Below are positions 42,235 through 51,279 of a stretch of DNA of 64,000 bases, one piece after another. A model generated the notes under the pieces. It did not search any database and was not told the origin of the DNA. It worked only from the letters and a program-made list of their open reading frames with translations. The DNA comes from Marinobacter litoralis. GTDB taxonomy: Bacteria; Pseudomonadota; Gammaproteobacteria; Pseudomonadales; Oleiphilaceae. The first letter of the stretch is position 1. Each line of letters opens with the position of its first letter. A program made the translations under genes and the position numbers. The stretch lies in the NCBI RefSeq assembly GCF_016427555.1, contig NZ_JAELVS010000001.1:806001-870000 (forward strand), given 5' to 3'.

Positions 42235-42262
42235 GCACCACCGCTGGCCGGTGGTGCTTTTC
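42235..42262. terminator. Rho-independent terminator between the DUF945 gene and coaD
   Basis: GCACCACCG (42235-42243) pairs with CGGTGGTGC (42249-42257) around a 5-base loop, and is followed by TTTTCCTTTC. It sits between the two convergent genes. Confidence 0.9.
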
Positions 42263-42281
42263 CTTTCTTTTCTTTGCAGAA

Positions 42282-42976
<695 letters not shown>

Positions 42977-43036
42977 AGGCCGGCGCTCCCGGCTTGGGTG
43001 CTCGTCTCCCCGATCACAATCCAATGTTTTTTGATA

Positions 43037-44635
43037 TCAGCTTTTCGCTGCCAGCTTCTGCGCCAGTCTGACGCTGTTTCTTGCCGCCAGTGCGTAAACC
43101 GACAGTTGCGGGTTTGCGCCGATGCTGGTGGGGAAGATGGAGGCATCGTGGATGCTCAGGTTGGCCACGTGGTGGTGTTCACCGAAGCCGTTGACCACGG
43201 ATTCCTCCGGGTTGCTGCCCATGCCGCAGCCGCCCATTTGGTGTGCGGTGAAGATACGGGCCCGGTGGGGTTTCATCGGGAGTTCGTTGATCGCGGCTTT
43301 GGCTTCTTTCCAGCTGGTGTGCCAGGCCGCGTCCATGTGGATGGCTTGCACGGCTTCGGCACCGGCGGCGAATTGGATTTCGGCCATGTCGAGATAGGAC
43401 TGGCGGATGCCTTTCCACAGGTAGTCGGTCATCGGGTAGTCGAGTGCCGGGCTGCCGTCGTCGCGCAGGCTGACGGTGCCGCCGGGGCTTTCCGGGTGGA
43501 AGCCGTCCCGGAGCAGGGCAATGACCGATTGCAGCCAAGGCAGTTGGCCGAGGTTGTCGCGCTGTTGTTGGCCGTGGCCCGGTACTACGCCGGCGGCCAT
43601 GCCGGGGTGTAACGGTGGTACTTCGAGTTTGTAGCCGATGGGGCCGTCGTGGCCGTTTTTGAAGTTGAATTCATCCGAGTAAATGGACTGCGGTGCGCCG
43701 TAGAAGGGCTCTACTTTTGCCGGCATACGGGCGACGGTGGCGCTGACCGGGTGGATGAATGAGCGCTTGCCTACGCGGTTGTGTGGGTCCGGCAGGTCGG
43801 AACGCAGCAGCAGCCCCGGGGAGCCGATGGCGCTGGCGGCGACCACGAAGTGGTTCGCTTTCAGGGTGACGGTGACTCCGGATGGGGTCACGCCGTCTGA
43901 GCCCATGGCGGTGGCTTGCAGGTGGTCAATGCGGTCTTGTTTCATGACCAGCCGCTCGGCGCGCAGGCCGTGGAACATTTGGGCCTGGTTGTCGAGTGCA
44001 CCGGGGATGGTGGTCATCAGGGAGCCCAGCTTGGCATTGGTGGGGCAGCCTACGCCGCAGTAGCCCGAGTTCCAGCACCCGTTCACGTTGCGGGGGATGG
44101 TTTTCCAGGAGTAGCCGAGCGCATCGCAGCCTTGTCGAAGTATGTCGTTATTAAGATTTGGCGGGGTCATCCATGGCGCCATGTTGTGGCGCTCTTCCCG
44201 GCCCTGGAACCAGGGGGCCATGACGTCGGGAGCAAAGCCTTCCAGACCGAACTTTTGGCTCCAGTAGTTAAGGGTTTGGTCCGGTGTGCGGAAACTGCTG
44301 GTCCAGTTAACGGTGGTCGAGCCACCTACGCAGCGGCCCTGCAGAATAGATATGGCGCCATCAGCAGTGGTGCGGCTCATGCCTTCCTGGTAGAGCGTGG
44401 CGTAGGCGGTTTGCTCGTCCATTTTGAAGTCTTTCTGGTAATACAGGCCACCTTCCTCGACCAAGATTATTGAAAGGCCTTGTTTGGACAGGATTTCCGC
44501 GGTGGTGCCGCCGCCGGCACCGGTGCCGATGACGACCACGTCGGCTTCGACGGTTTGGTTTTGGGTCAGTTTTCGGGCGTCAACCACGTTCCAGCCAGAA
44601 GCCAGGCCCCGGGCGATTGGATCATTCATGGACAT
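43037..44635 (-). CDS. laoA: GMC oxidoreductase, long-chain alcohol dehydrogenase LaoA
   Basis: This 532-residue FAD protein has the nucleotide-binding fold VVVIGTGAGGGTTAEILSKQ (about 34-53), LQGRCVGGSTTVNWTSSFRT, and the C-terminal catalytic region SIGANPQLSVYALAARNSVR. The gene order (LaoA, LaoB, LaoC with divergent LaoR) mirrors PA0364-PA0367 of Pseudomonas aeruginosa, where LaoABCR oxidises long-chain alcohols from SDS and alkane degradation. GGAGAG precedes the ATG. No signal peptide is visible, although the partner LaoB carries a Tat signal. It is the last gene of the laoCBA transcript. Confidence 0.87.
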   Translation of the reverse strand: MSMNDPIARGLASGWNVVDARKLTQNQTVEADVVVIGTGAGGGTTAEILSKQGLSIILVEEGGLYYQKDFKMDEQTAYATLYQEGMSRTTADGAISILQGRCVGGSTTVNWTSSFRTPDQTLNYWSQKFGLEGFAPDVMAPWFQGREERHNMAPWMTPPNLNNDILRQGCDALGYSWKTIPRNVNGCWNSGYCGVGCPTNAKLGSLMTTIPGALDNQAQMFHGLRAERLVMKQDRIDHLQATAMGSDGVTPSGVTVTLKANHFVVAASAIGSPGLLLRSDLPDPHNRVGKRSFIHPVSATVARMPAKVEPFYGAPQSIYSDEFNFKNGHDGPIGYKLEVPPLHPGMAAGVVPGHGQQQRDNLGQLPWLQSVIALLRDGFHPESPGGTVSLRDDGSPALDYPMTDYLWKGIRQSYLDMAEIQFAAGAEAVQAIHMDAAWHTSWKEAKAAINELPMKPHRARIFTAHQMGGCGMGSNPEESVVNGFGEHHHVANLSIHDASIFPTSIGANPQLSVYALAARNSVRLAQKLAAKS

Positions 44636-44659
44636 AGTGCTCTCCGGTTTCCGGGGTCA

Positions 44660-45292
44660 TCAGGCATTTTTGAATTGGGGCAAGGCATCCATCATCCAGA
44701 CAGGCGGTCCCGGGTAACCCGAGAGATGCCACTGGTTTTCATGGCCATAAAAGGCGACGTTGGAAATCTTTGTCAACGCAATGTAGCCATTATTCAGAAG
44801 GCCAATACTGCTGTCGCGCCAGCGGTTCAGGAAAGCATCGGCTTCTTTGGTGGTGACCGATGGCCAGTCCGACCATACCCGCGCCAAAAGGATGCGTGTG
44901 GGCGCAAAGTTCAGCAGGTCAAACAGTTTGCGCAGTTCTTTCTGATTCGGCGCGCCGAACTGGACGATGCCTTGGTCAATCCGTTCGATGGTGGCTGCCA
45001 TCTCGAACTGGCGTTCGCTGGGATCTTCCGGCAATGCACCGACGAACATAGCGGGCAGCAAGGCTTCAAACAGCGCGATGTCGTCCTTACTCAGAAATTT
45101 GAACTGGTAGCCGGCGTCCATTCGGCTGTCAACGGCACTGATTCGGCCTGCCGGCGCGGTAGCGCAACCAGACAGGCCTGCGGTCATGCTGACCGTGCCC
45201 AGAAACAAGGCGCCGCCCACGCCGGTTTTCAGAAAGCTTCTCCGGCTCAGTTGAGGGGTGTTTTCAGCAGAGTGGGTTGGCTGATCGAGCAT
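44660..45292 (-). CDS. laoB: Tat-exported lipoprotein LaoB, gluconate dehydrogenase subunit 3-like
   Basis: This 210-residue protein has a twin-arginine signal (SRRSFLKTG), a hydrophobic stretch and a lipobox-like LSGC with Cys43, indicating Tat export and possible lipid anchoring. The mature part resembles the small subunit 3 of gluconate 2-dehydrogenase. In the LaoABCR system it is the partner of the LaoA oxidoreductase. It may carry LaoA across the membrane in a folded complex, as a hitchhiker; this is inference. It sits 24 bases upstream of laoA and 102 bases downstream of laoC on the same strand. Confidence 0.85.
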   Translation of the reverse strand: MLDQPTHSAENTPQLSRRSFLKTGVGGALFLGTVSMTAGLSGCATAPAGRISAVDSRMDAGYQFKFLSKDDIALFEALLPAMFVGALPEDPSERQFEMAATIERIDQGIVQFGAPNQKELRKLFDLLNFAPTRILLARVWSDWPSVTTKEADAFLNRWRDSSIGLLNNGYIALTKISNVAFYGHENQWHLSGYPGPPVWMMDALPQFKNA

Positions 45293-45394
45293 GTGGCACC
45301 TGTGCTGGTGGTGTTTGAAGGTTGGTCGGGCCCCGAAGGCTGGCACAGGACCGGGCGGTATTGATTACCCGGTGCCTGTGCCGGTCAGGACCGT

Positions 45395-46840
45395 TTAACG
45401 AATAAACAGCTTGTAGATCATCCGGTGCGCGGCAGTGCCGTGCGGTGCATAAACGAACTTGCCGCTGTTGAATTTCTGTTTGCTGAAGATCGACCGGTGG
45501 TGAGAGAAGGTCATGAAGCCTTCCTTGCCGTGGTAGTGGCCCATACCGGAATCCCCTACGCCACCGAAGGGCAGATCATCCTGGGCTACGTGCATCAGGG
45601 CATCGTTGATGCACATGCCGCCGGAGTGAGTCTGGTCGATGATGTGCTCTTGCTGGTCTTTGTCATAGCCGAAGAAGTACAAGGCCAGTGGGCGAGGGCG
45701 ATCGTTGATGTAATGGATCGCATCGTCGAGATCGGAATAAGTGACGATGGGAAGAATCGGTCCGAAGATTTCATCCTGCATGACCTTCATGTCCCCGGTA
45801 GTGTTGAGAACCAGGGTCAATGGGATCTTGCGAGTGCCATCTTTCATGTTTTCGTTGGCAGGATTGATTTCGATAACCTCGGCGCCTTTGGCTCGGGCAT
45901 CTTCAAGATAGCTTTGCAGGCGGTCGTACTGTCGTGCGTTGATGATGGCGGTGAAATCGTCGTTGTCGCGCAGGCTCGGGTACATGGTGGAAGCCTGAGC
46001 GCGGAATTCATCCACGAAAGCCTGCACCCGGTCTTCCGGACACAGCACGTAATCCGGTGCCACGCAGGTTTGGCCGGCGTTGATCGCTTTACCGAAGGCA
46101 ATGCGCTGGGCGGCATCGGACAGCGGCACATCGGGCGATACCACGGCGGGGGATTTACCGCCGAGTTCCAGTGTAACCGGAGTCAGGTTTTCGGCCGCAG
46201 CCCGCATCACCAATTTGCCCACGGACGTCGAGCCGGTGAACAGCAGGTGGTCGAACGGTCGCTGGGAGAAATCGGCCGCCACATCGGCTTCACCTGTCAC
46301 GACCGCGACCAGATCTTCCGGGAACATGCTTTCGATGATCTCTTTAAACAAAGACGAGGTGTGAGGCGTGAACTCGGACATTTTGACCATGGTCCGGTTA
46401 CCTGCGGCCAATGACGCAACCAGCGGACCTACGGCAAGATAAAGAGGATAGTTCCAGGGCACGATGACACCAACCACGCCTTTTGGCTGGTAGTGAACCT
46501 TGTTGCTGGCGGGCTGGAAAAGCACCGAGACGTGGCGCTTAGAGGGCTTCATCCAGCTGTCGAGATTTTTCAGGGTGTAATTGATACCCTGAATTGATGG
46601 CATCATCTCGGCAATCAGCGTTTCGTCTTTCGAACGGCAGCTGAAGTCGCGATCAATGGCTTCCAGCAAGCGATCCTGGTTGGCGAGCAGCGCTCGTTTC
46701 AGTCGCTTGAGGTTTTCTTTGCGTTCAGACGCAGAAGGCATCGGGTTTTTCCGGAATGCTTTTTTCTGGAGTTCGTGAACCCGGTGGGTGTGCTGAATCT
46801 GCGTTTTGCTTTCCGTCATCTGAACGACAGTGGCTACCAT
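45395..46840 (-). CDS. laoC: Aldehyde dehydrogenase LaoC, coniferyl aldehyde dehydrogenase type
   Basis: This 481-residue NAD(P)-dependent aldehyde dehydrogenase has VVGVIVPWNYPLYLAVGPL with Asn130, FTGSTSVGKLVMRAA, the general-base glutamate at 225 in VTLELGGKSP, and the catalytic Cys259 in NAGQTCVAPDYVL. The sequence belongs to the coniferyl aldehyde dehydrogenase group, as PA0366 does. It oxidises the aldehyde made by LaoA to a fatty acid. AAGGAG precedes the ATG. It is the first gene of the laoCBA transcript, transcribed from the promoter containing the palindromic operator. Confidence 0.9.
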   Translation of the reverse strand: MVATVVQMTESKTQIQHTHRVHELQKKAFRKNPMPSASERKENLKRLKRALLANQDRLLEAIDRDFSCRSKDETLIAEMMPSIQGINYTLKNLDSWMKPSKRHVSVLFQPASNKVHYQPKGVVGVIVPWNYPLYLAVGPLVASLAAGNRTMVKMSEFTPHTSSLFKEIIESMFPEDLVAVVTGEADVAADFSQRPFDHLLFTGSTSVGKLVMRAAAENLTPVTLELGGKSPAVVSPDVPLSDAAQRIAFGKAINAGQTCVAPDYVLCPEDRVQAFVDEFRAQASTMYPSLRDNDDFTAIINARQYDRLQSYLEDARAKGAEVIEINPANENMKDGTRKIPLTLVLNTTGDMKVMQDEIFGPILPIVTYSDLDDAIHYINDRPRPLALYFFGYDKDQQEHIIDQTHSGGMCINDALMHVAQDDLPFGGVGDSGMGHYHGKEGFMTFSHHRSIFSKQKFNSGKFVYAPHGTAAHRMIYKLFIR

Positions 46841-46925
46841 GGTGCTATCTCCTTGAGCTGTCCAGTCAAGGTGCTGGAAGCTGTTGTTGTTGGCGCTGGG
46901 TGTATGAAATTTGCGCTAACGGCTA

Positions 46926-46954
46926 TTATTAGAGTATATACTCTACTCAGTCAA
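46926..46954 (-). promoter_or_regulatory. laoCBA promoter containing the putative LaoR operator
   Basis: On the minus strand TTGACT (46949-46954), a 17-base spacer and TAATAA (46926-46931) make a good sigma-70 promoter. The spacer is almost filled by the perfect 16-bp palindrome TAGAGTATATACTCTA (46930-46945), an ideal place for a TetR repressor to block polymerase. laoR is divergent, so one operator can control both directions. Confidence 0.8.
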
Positions 46955-47015
46955 GAAATGCGGGGTGGCCTAATGGGCCATCCTTAATTTGATAACAACA
47001 AACTGCGGCGTGAGC

Positions 47016-47687
47016 ATGAAGACCAGAGACAAAATTCTGTTGGCGAGCCTTGAGCTTTTTAATGAGCGAGGGGAACGGAACACAACAACTAATCATATTG
47101 CCGCCCATCTGGCGATCTCTCCGGGGAATCTGTATTACCACTTCCGGAACAAGTCGGACATCATTTACGAGATCTTTCAGGAATACGAAAAGCTGGTTGA
47201 TTACTACCTGGATATTCCCGAAGACCGGCCTTTGACGGTTGCTGACATGACCTTCTATCTCGAGTCGGTGTTTGATGGCTTGTGGAGCTACCGGTTTTTC
47301 CACCGGGATCTTGAATACTTGCTGGATTGCGATCCCCGGTTGCGTAGTGATTACCGTGACTTTACCAATCGGTGTCTGGCGGCGATGAAAACAATTTTCC
47401 AGAAGCTGGCGGAAGCTGGCATCGTGCAAACGCAGCCGGAAGAGTTGCGTGAAGTCATGGCGCTTAATATCTGGCTGGTGGTGACCAACTGGATGGCGTT
47501 TTTGAAAACGGCCCATGCCAGCACTGGTGATGAAGGCTTAAGCCTGACGGCACTCAAGCAAGGTATCTATCAGGTGTTGACCCTTGAGATGCCCTATTTG
47601 ATGCCGGAGTACCGTGATGAGGTGATGGCGCTCAGAGAGAAGTATCGCCCGGCTCTGCCAGAACAGTGTGCGGCGGTTGTCGCTTGA
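47016..47687 (+). CDS. laoR: TetR-family repressor LaoR
   Basis: This 223-residue TetR regulator begins MKTRDKILLASLELFNERGE and has the helix-turn-helix NHIAAHLAISPGNLYYHFRN, typical of the PA0367/LaoR group, with an all-helical C-terminal domain. It lies divergently from laoC. The perfect palindrome in the laoC promoter is its likely target. The ligand is expected to be a long-chain acyl compound, by analogy with LaoR; this is inferred. The frame opens nine codons earlier, but the homologue-like start at 47016 is preferred. Confidence 0.86.
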   Translation: MKTRDKILLASLELFNERGERNTTTNHIAAHLAISPGNLYYHFRNKSDIIYEIFQEYEKLVDYYLDIPEDRPLTVADMTFYLESVFDGLWSYRFFHRDLEYLLDCDPRLRSDYRDFTNRCLAAMKTIFQKLAEAGIVQTQPEELREVMALNIWLVVTNWMAFLKTAHASTGDEGLSLTALKQGIYQVLTLEMPYLMPEYRDEVMALREKYRPALPEQCAAVVA

Positions 47688-47828
47688 GTTGAATGAATAT
47701 TGAACTTCTGCGATTTGCCCCGGTCGAAGGAATTACAGCGGAAAACCGGACTTTTCTGCTGCTCCTGAGTGAGTTCTCAGGTTGCCCCCTTTTGCGGGGC
47801 AAAGCACGTCGCAAACCCTGACGTTTTA

Positions 47829-47856
47829 CCGGCCTACCAACGGTAGGCCGGCTTTT
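47829..47856. terminator. Terminator between laoR and engB
   Basis: A perfect 10-bp stem, CCGGCCTACC (47829-47838) and GGTAGGCCGG (47842-47851) with a 3-base loop, is followed by CTTTTTC on the plus side. TAAAA after it on the minus strand gives only a weak tail that way. A second hairpin without a T-run, TTGCCCC with GGGGCAA, lies at 47782-47802. Confidence 0.88.
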
Positions 47857-47868
47857 TCTGCGAAGCAA

Positions 47869-48507
47869 TCAGTCTTCGGCTTCGTCAGGGGCTTCCAACC
47901 AGTTCGTCAATGCCGCCCGGCACTCATCGAGGCCCAGTTTCGACGTGGCCGAGAACATTACCAGATGTTCCACGCACTTATATTTCTTCAGTTTATTCCC
48001 GATGCCCAGCATCGCCGTTTTGGCCTGGCCGAATTTCAGTTTGTCGGCTTTGGTGGCCAGAATCATCAACGGCAGCCGGTTGTGCTCACACCATTCAACC
48101 ATCATCTGGTCGAATTCGGTCAGCGGGTGACGGATGTCCATAACCAGAACCAGTCCGCGTAGGCAGCGACGTTCGTTCAGGTAGTGGCCCAGGTGTTTTT
48201 GCCAGTCATCCTTCATGTCCCGGGAAACTTTGGCGTAGCCGTAGCCCGGTAAATCCACCAGATGCATGTTCTCTTTGTTCAGACTGAAAAAGTTAATCAG
48301 TCGTGTGCGCCCGGGTGTTTTACTGGTCCGTGCCAGTTTGCCGTTGACGGTGATGGCGTTGAGTGCGCTGGATTTACCGGCGTTAGAGCGGCCGGCAAAG
48401 GCAACCTCGGCACCGTAATCGGGCGGGCACTCGTCCAGCTTGGAAGCGCTGATTAAAAATCGGGCGCTGTTGAATGAGACGCTTTTTTGAGTGAGATCAG
48501 GGTCCAC
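47869..48507 (-). CDS. engB: Ribosome-biogenesis GTPase EngB (YsxC/YihA)
   Basis: This 212-residue GTPase has G1 in FAGRSNAGKSSALNAI (38-47 core), G2/G3 in TPGRTRLINFFSLN and VDLPGYGYAKVS, G4 in ILATKADKL and G5 near FSATSKLGLDE. EngB is needed for assembly of the large ribosomal subunit. It is encoded opposite to cytochrome c4, a standard gammaproteobacterial arrangement in which engB and the cytochrome c4 gene are divergent. Confidence 0.96.
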   Translation of the reverse strand: MDPDLTQKSVSFNSARFLISASKLDECPPDYGAEVAFAGRSNAGKSSALNAITVNGKLARTSKTPGRTRLINFFSLNKENMHLVDLPGYGYAKVSRDMKDDWQKHLGHYLNERRCLRGLVLVMDIRHPLTEFDQMMVEWCEHNRLPLMILATKADKLKFGQAKTAMLGIGNKLKKYKCVEHLVMFSATSKLGLDECRAALTNWLEAPDEAED

Positions 48508-48550
48508 GACGGGTGCTGTTCCTTTGGATTTCAGTTATCGACGATTAATG

Positions 48551-48556
48551 TATAAT
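48551..48556 (+). promoter_or_regulatory. -10 box (TATAAT) of the cytochrome c4 promoter
   Basis: A perfect TATAAT lies 131 bases upstream of the cytochrome c4 start, giving a leader of about 120 bases. The -35 region (TTTCAG at 16 bases spacing) is weak. Confidence 0.55.
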
Positions 48557-48686
48557 GCTACACCAAATTCCGGCGGCACGCTGCGCGTTCCGCTGTCAGT
48601 CCCGGTGAAGAGCCTGATTCAACAGGGCCATCCGGCGAATAACCAGAATACCTTCAAGATTCTAAGATGAGAGAAGCGGAGCGGGC

Positions 48687-49301
48687 ATGAAAAGACTGAT
48701 CGCAGGAGTGGTTCTCGGAGTTAGCTTGTCAACGATGGCTCACGGGGCAGGAGATCCGGCAGCGGGTGAACAGAAAGCTGCGGTGTGTGCGGCCTGTCAC
48801 GGCCAAGGTGGCGGCAAGCCGATGATGGCGAGTTACCCGAAACTGACCGGTTTGGGTGAAAAGTACCTGTACCGTCAGTTGGCTGACATTAAATCCGGAG
48901 ATCGTGCTGTGCCGGAAATGACCGGTATTCTGACCAACATGACGGATCAGGACCTGAAAGATCTGGCGGCCTACTTCAACAAGCAAGAGCTGGTGGTGAA
49001 TCAGGCCAACGGTGACGCGGAGCTGATTGCACAAGGCCAGGCCATTTTCCGTGGCGGTAACATGGCGTCTGGCGTGCCGGCTTGCGCAGGCTGTCACAAC
49101 CCGAGCGGCAAGGGCAATGAGCCTGCAGGTTATCCGGCTCTGGGTGGCCAGAATGCCGAGTACATCGCCAAGCAGCTTCAGGCCTACCGCGATGGCACGC
49201 GTGCCGGCACGGCGAATGCCGGCATCATGGTTGATGTGGCTTCCAAGCTGACTGACGCTGAAATCGAAGCAGTTGCCAATTACGTATCAGGCCTGCACTG
49301 A
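48687..49301 (+). CDS. Dihaem cytochrome c4
   Basis: This 204-residue periplasmic electron carrier has a signal peptide (1-20) and two c-type haem domains with CAACH (34-38) and CAGCH (133-137). Axial methionine candidates are in GKPMMASYPK or VPEMTGILTNM and in ANAGIMVDVA. The repeated domain layout and length are those of cytochrome c4, which carries electrons to terminal oxidases. It forms a single transcript ending at a strong terminator and is separated from dsbA by 185 bases. The same engB, cytochrome c4, dsbA order occurs in Pseudomonas. Confidence 0.95.
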   Translation: MKRLIAGVVLGVSLSTMAHGAGDPAAGEQKAAVCAACHGQGGGKPMMASYPKLTGLGEKYLYRQLADIKSGDRAVPEMTGILTNMTDQDLKDLAAYFNKQELVVNQANGDAELIAQGQAIFRGGNMASGVPACAGCHNPSGKGNEPAGYPALGGQNAEYIAKQLQAYRDGTRAGTANAGIMVDVASKLTDAEIEAVANYVSGLH

Positions 49302-49325
49302 TTCCGGTCAGTTCGGTCAGATCAG

Positions 49326-49350
49326 AAAACCCCGCTTCGGCGGGGTTTTT
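49326..49350 (+). terminator. Terminator of cytochrome c4
   Basis: AACCCCGC, a TTCG tetraloop and GCGGGGTT (49328-49347), followed by a T-run. It is 25 bases after the cytochrome stop. Confidence 0.95.
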
Positions 49351-49486
49351 GTTTTTTGGGATAGGCCAGAGGCTTAATCTTCCGTAATTATTTCCCGTTG
49401 CGCCCGGTGGAACTTTTGAGCGCGGCTGGGTCATAATCAAACGCCTTAAATAGAACGAATAACCACGTTAAAGTTCGGAGAGTTTC

Positions 49487-50122
49487 ATGATCAGAACCCT
49501 AAGCCTGATAGTAACCATGGCCGCATCGCTGGCTCTTAGTGGCTTCGCCAGTGCCGACACCTGGCAAAACGGTGTGCACTACCGCACCTTGAGCACGCCG
49601 GTCAGTACGGCCTCCGACAGTGGCGTCGAGGTGGCTGAAGTGTTCTGGTATGGCTGCCCGCACTGCTACAACTTCAAGCCGCTGTCGGAAGCTTGGGAAA
49701 AGCAGGCGCCGGATTACGTGAATTATGTTCGTTTGCCGGCTGTGCTTGGCGAAAGCTGGGCGCCCCACGCCTTTGCTTTTTATGCGCTGGAGTCTATGGG
49801 CGAGCTGGATAACGTGCACGACGCCTTGTTTGAAGCGTTGGCGAGTGAGCGTCGTCCGCTTAACTCGGCGGAATCACTGGCGGATTTCGTAGCCGGTTAC
49901 GGCGTGGATGCCGAAGCCTTCGTGGATGCCTACAACAGCTTTGCCGTCCGCTCGCGCGTGCGCCAGGCACAAACCAAAATTATGGGTGCGCAAGTTACCG
50001 GGACTCCGACTATGCTGGTTAACGGAAAGTACGTGGTCAATGCAACCATGGCCCGGGGGCATGAAAACGTGTTGAAGGTTGTTGACTTCCTGGTCGGCAA
50101 AGAGCACGGAGCATCGGAATAA
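49487..50122 (+). CDS. dsbA: Thiol:disulfide interchange protein DsbA
   Basis: This 211-residue periplasmic oxidoreductase has a signal peptide (about 1-23), the CPHC active site at residues 57-60 (VFWYGCPHCYNFKPL) and a cis-proline loop VTGTPTMLVNGKYVV. It introduces disulfide bonds into exported proteins. GGAG lies before the ATG. Its stop is followed directly by the strong ribosome site of a short leader peptide that couples to the next gene. Confidence 0.96.
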   Translation: MIRTLSLIVTMAASLALSGFASADTWQNGVHYRTLSTPVSTASDSGVEVAEVFWYGCPHCYNFKPLSEAWEKQAPDYVNYVRLPAVLGESWAPHAFAFYALESMGELDNVHDALFEALASERRPLNSAESLADFVAGYGVDAEAFVDAYNSFAVRSRVRQAQTKIMGAQVTGTPTMLVNGKYVVNATMARGHENVLKVVDFLVGKEHGASE

Positions 50123-50134
50123 AGGAGTTGTCTG

Positions 50135-50185
50135 ATGCGTGGGGCTTTCAGGGTTTCGGGTCAGCTTACGGGCAATTATGTATAA
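50135..50185 (+). CDS. Putative 16-codon leader peptide overlapping the nuclease-family start
   Basis: A small frame, ATG at 50135 to TAA at 50183-50185, encodes MRGAFRVSGQLTGNYV. A strong AAAGGAG (50121-50127) precedes it, much better than anything in front of the downstream ATG at 50178. That ATG lies inside the end of this frame (ATGTATAA), an arrangement typical of translational coupling. The peptide has no recognised function and might be only a translation aid. Whether it is made is unknown. Confidence 0.45.
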   Translation: MRGAFRVSGQLTGNYV

Positions 50186-51041
50186 ACGGATTCGTAGCCA
50201 GATTAACGGCATATTGAGATCACAGGAAGCCGCCCCACGAGGTGCGTGTTCGGGCAGCGAGCACGTGCCTGACTTCGAGCCCCATCGCCATATCCGGCTG
50301 TTAACGTTTAACATTCAGGTGGGCATCAACACCTCTTCGTACCGCCACTACGTAACCCGCAGTTGGCAGCATTTCCTGCCCAATCGTCGTCGATTCGAAA
50401 ACCTTGATCGCATTGCCACGCTGTTGCGACAGTACGATGTTGTCGCTTTGCAGGAATGCGACGGAGGCAGCTTGCGCAGTGGCTACGTGAATCAGGTTCA
50501 GTATCTGGCCGAGGCTGCCGGGATACCCTATTGGTATCAGCAGCTGAACCGGAATCTTGGCCAATTTGCCCAACACAGCAACGGGCTCCTGAGCCGCTAT
50601 CGGCCCCTGGATGTGACCGAGCACAAGCTGCCCGGGCTGATTCCGGGCAGGGGCGCGATCGTCGCGCGCTACGGTTTGGAAGAAGATCCGTTGGTGCTGG
50701 TTCAGATGCATCTGTCGTTGAGTAAATCCGCACAACAACGCCAACTCGGCTTTGTTCGCGACCTGATTAGCAAATATCAGCATGTGGTATTGATGGGCGA
50801 TATGAACGCTCATGCCGAACAATTGCTGACCCAAACGCCCCTTCGTGAAACCGATTTGGTACCGTTGCCGGCAACGGCGCACAGTTTTCCGAGCTGGCGT
50901 CCTGAAAAAGCGCTTGATCACATTCTCGTCAGCCCGTCACTGGAGATTCGTCAGTCCGGCGTGGTGAGCTATCCGGTCTCTGACCACCTGCCAATCTCTC
51001 TCGATATTGCCTTGCCAAAGGGCTATCTCGAAACCTTCTAG
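50178..51041 (+). CDS. Endonuclease/exonuclease/phosphatase-family protein
   Basis: This 287-residue protein has the fold signatures of the EEP superfamily: IRLLTFNIQVGI, VVALQECDGGSLR, IPGRGAIVARYG, VLVQMHLSLSKSAQQRQLG, VVLMGDMNAHAEQLL and a late VVSYPVSDHLPISLDIA. Histidine and aspartate catalytic residues are in place, so a metal-dependent phosphodiesterase is likely. The family includes AP endonucleases and phosphatidylinositol phosphatases, and no signal peptide is seen. The start is chosen at 50178, where translation would be coupled to the leader peptide; a GTG at 50139 is in frame but lacks a ribosome site. Confidence 0.85.
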   Translation: MYKRIRSQINGILRSQEAAPRGACSGSEHVPDFEPHRHIRLLTFNIQVGINTSSYRHYVTRSWQHFLPNRRRFENLDRIATLLRQYDVVALQECDGGSLRSGYVNQVQYLAEAAGIPYWYQQLNRNLGQFAQHSNGLLSRYRPLDVTEHKLPGLIPGRGAIVARYGLEEDPLVLVQMHLSLSKSAQQRQLGFVRDLISKYQHVVLMGDMNAHAEQLLTQTPLRETDLVPLPATAHSFPSWRPEKALDHILVSPSLEIRQSGVVSYPVSDHLPISLDIALPKGYLETF

Positions 51042-51279
51042 CTGCCCGGCTGTGTCCTGTTAAGCGACCGATTTTGGTAAAAATCTTGTAACTTCGGGCG
51101 AACGTCTTATGCTTAGAAGTCTAAGGATTGTGATGGGTCTGGGTGGGCGTGAGGCCTGTACCAAGGTGACCACGCAATCTGGGCTTGCTTCGATAGTCCA
51201 AGTTATCTTCTTGTTCGTAATGGCTATTACTGCCCTCAATCCAAGCGGCCGCATACATTATAAAAACCGGGAGTGAGTC

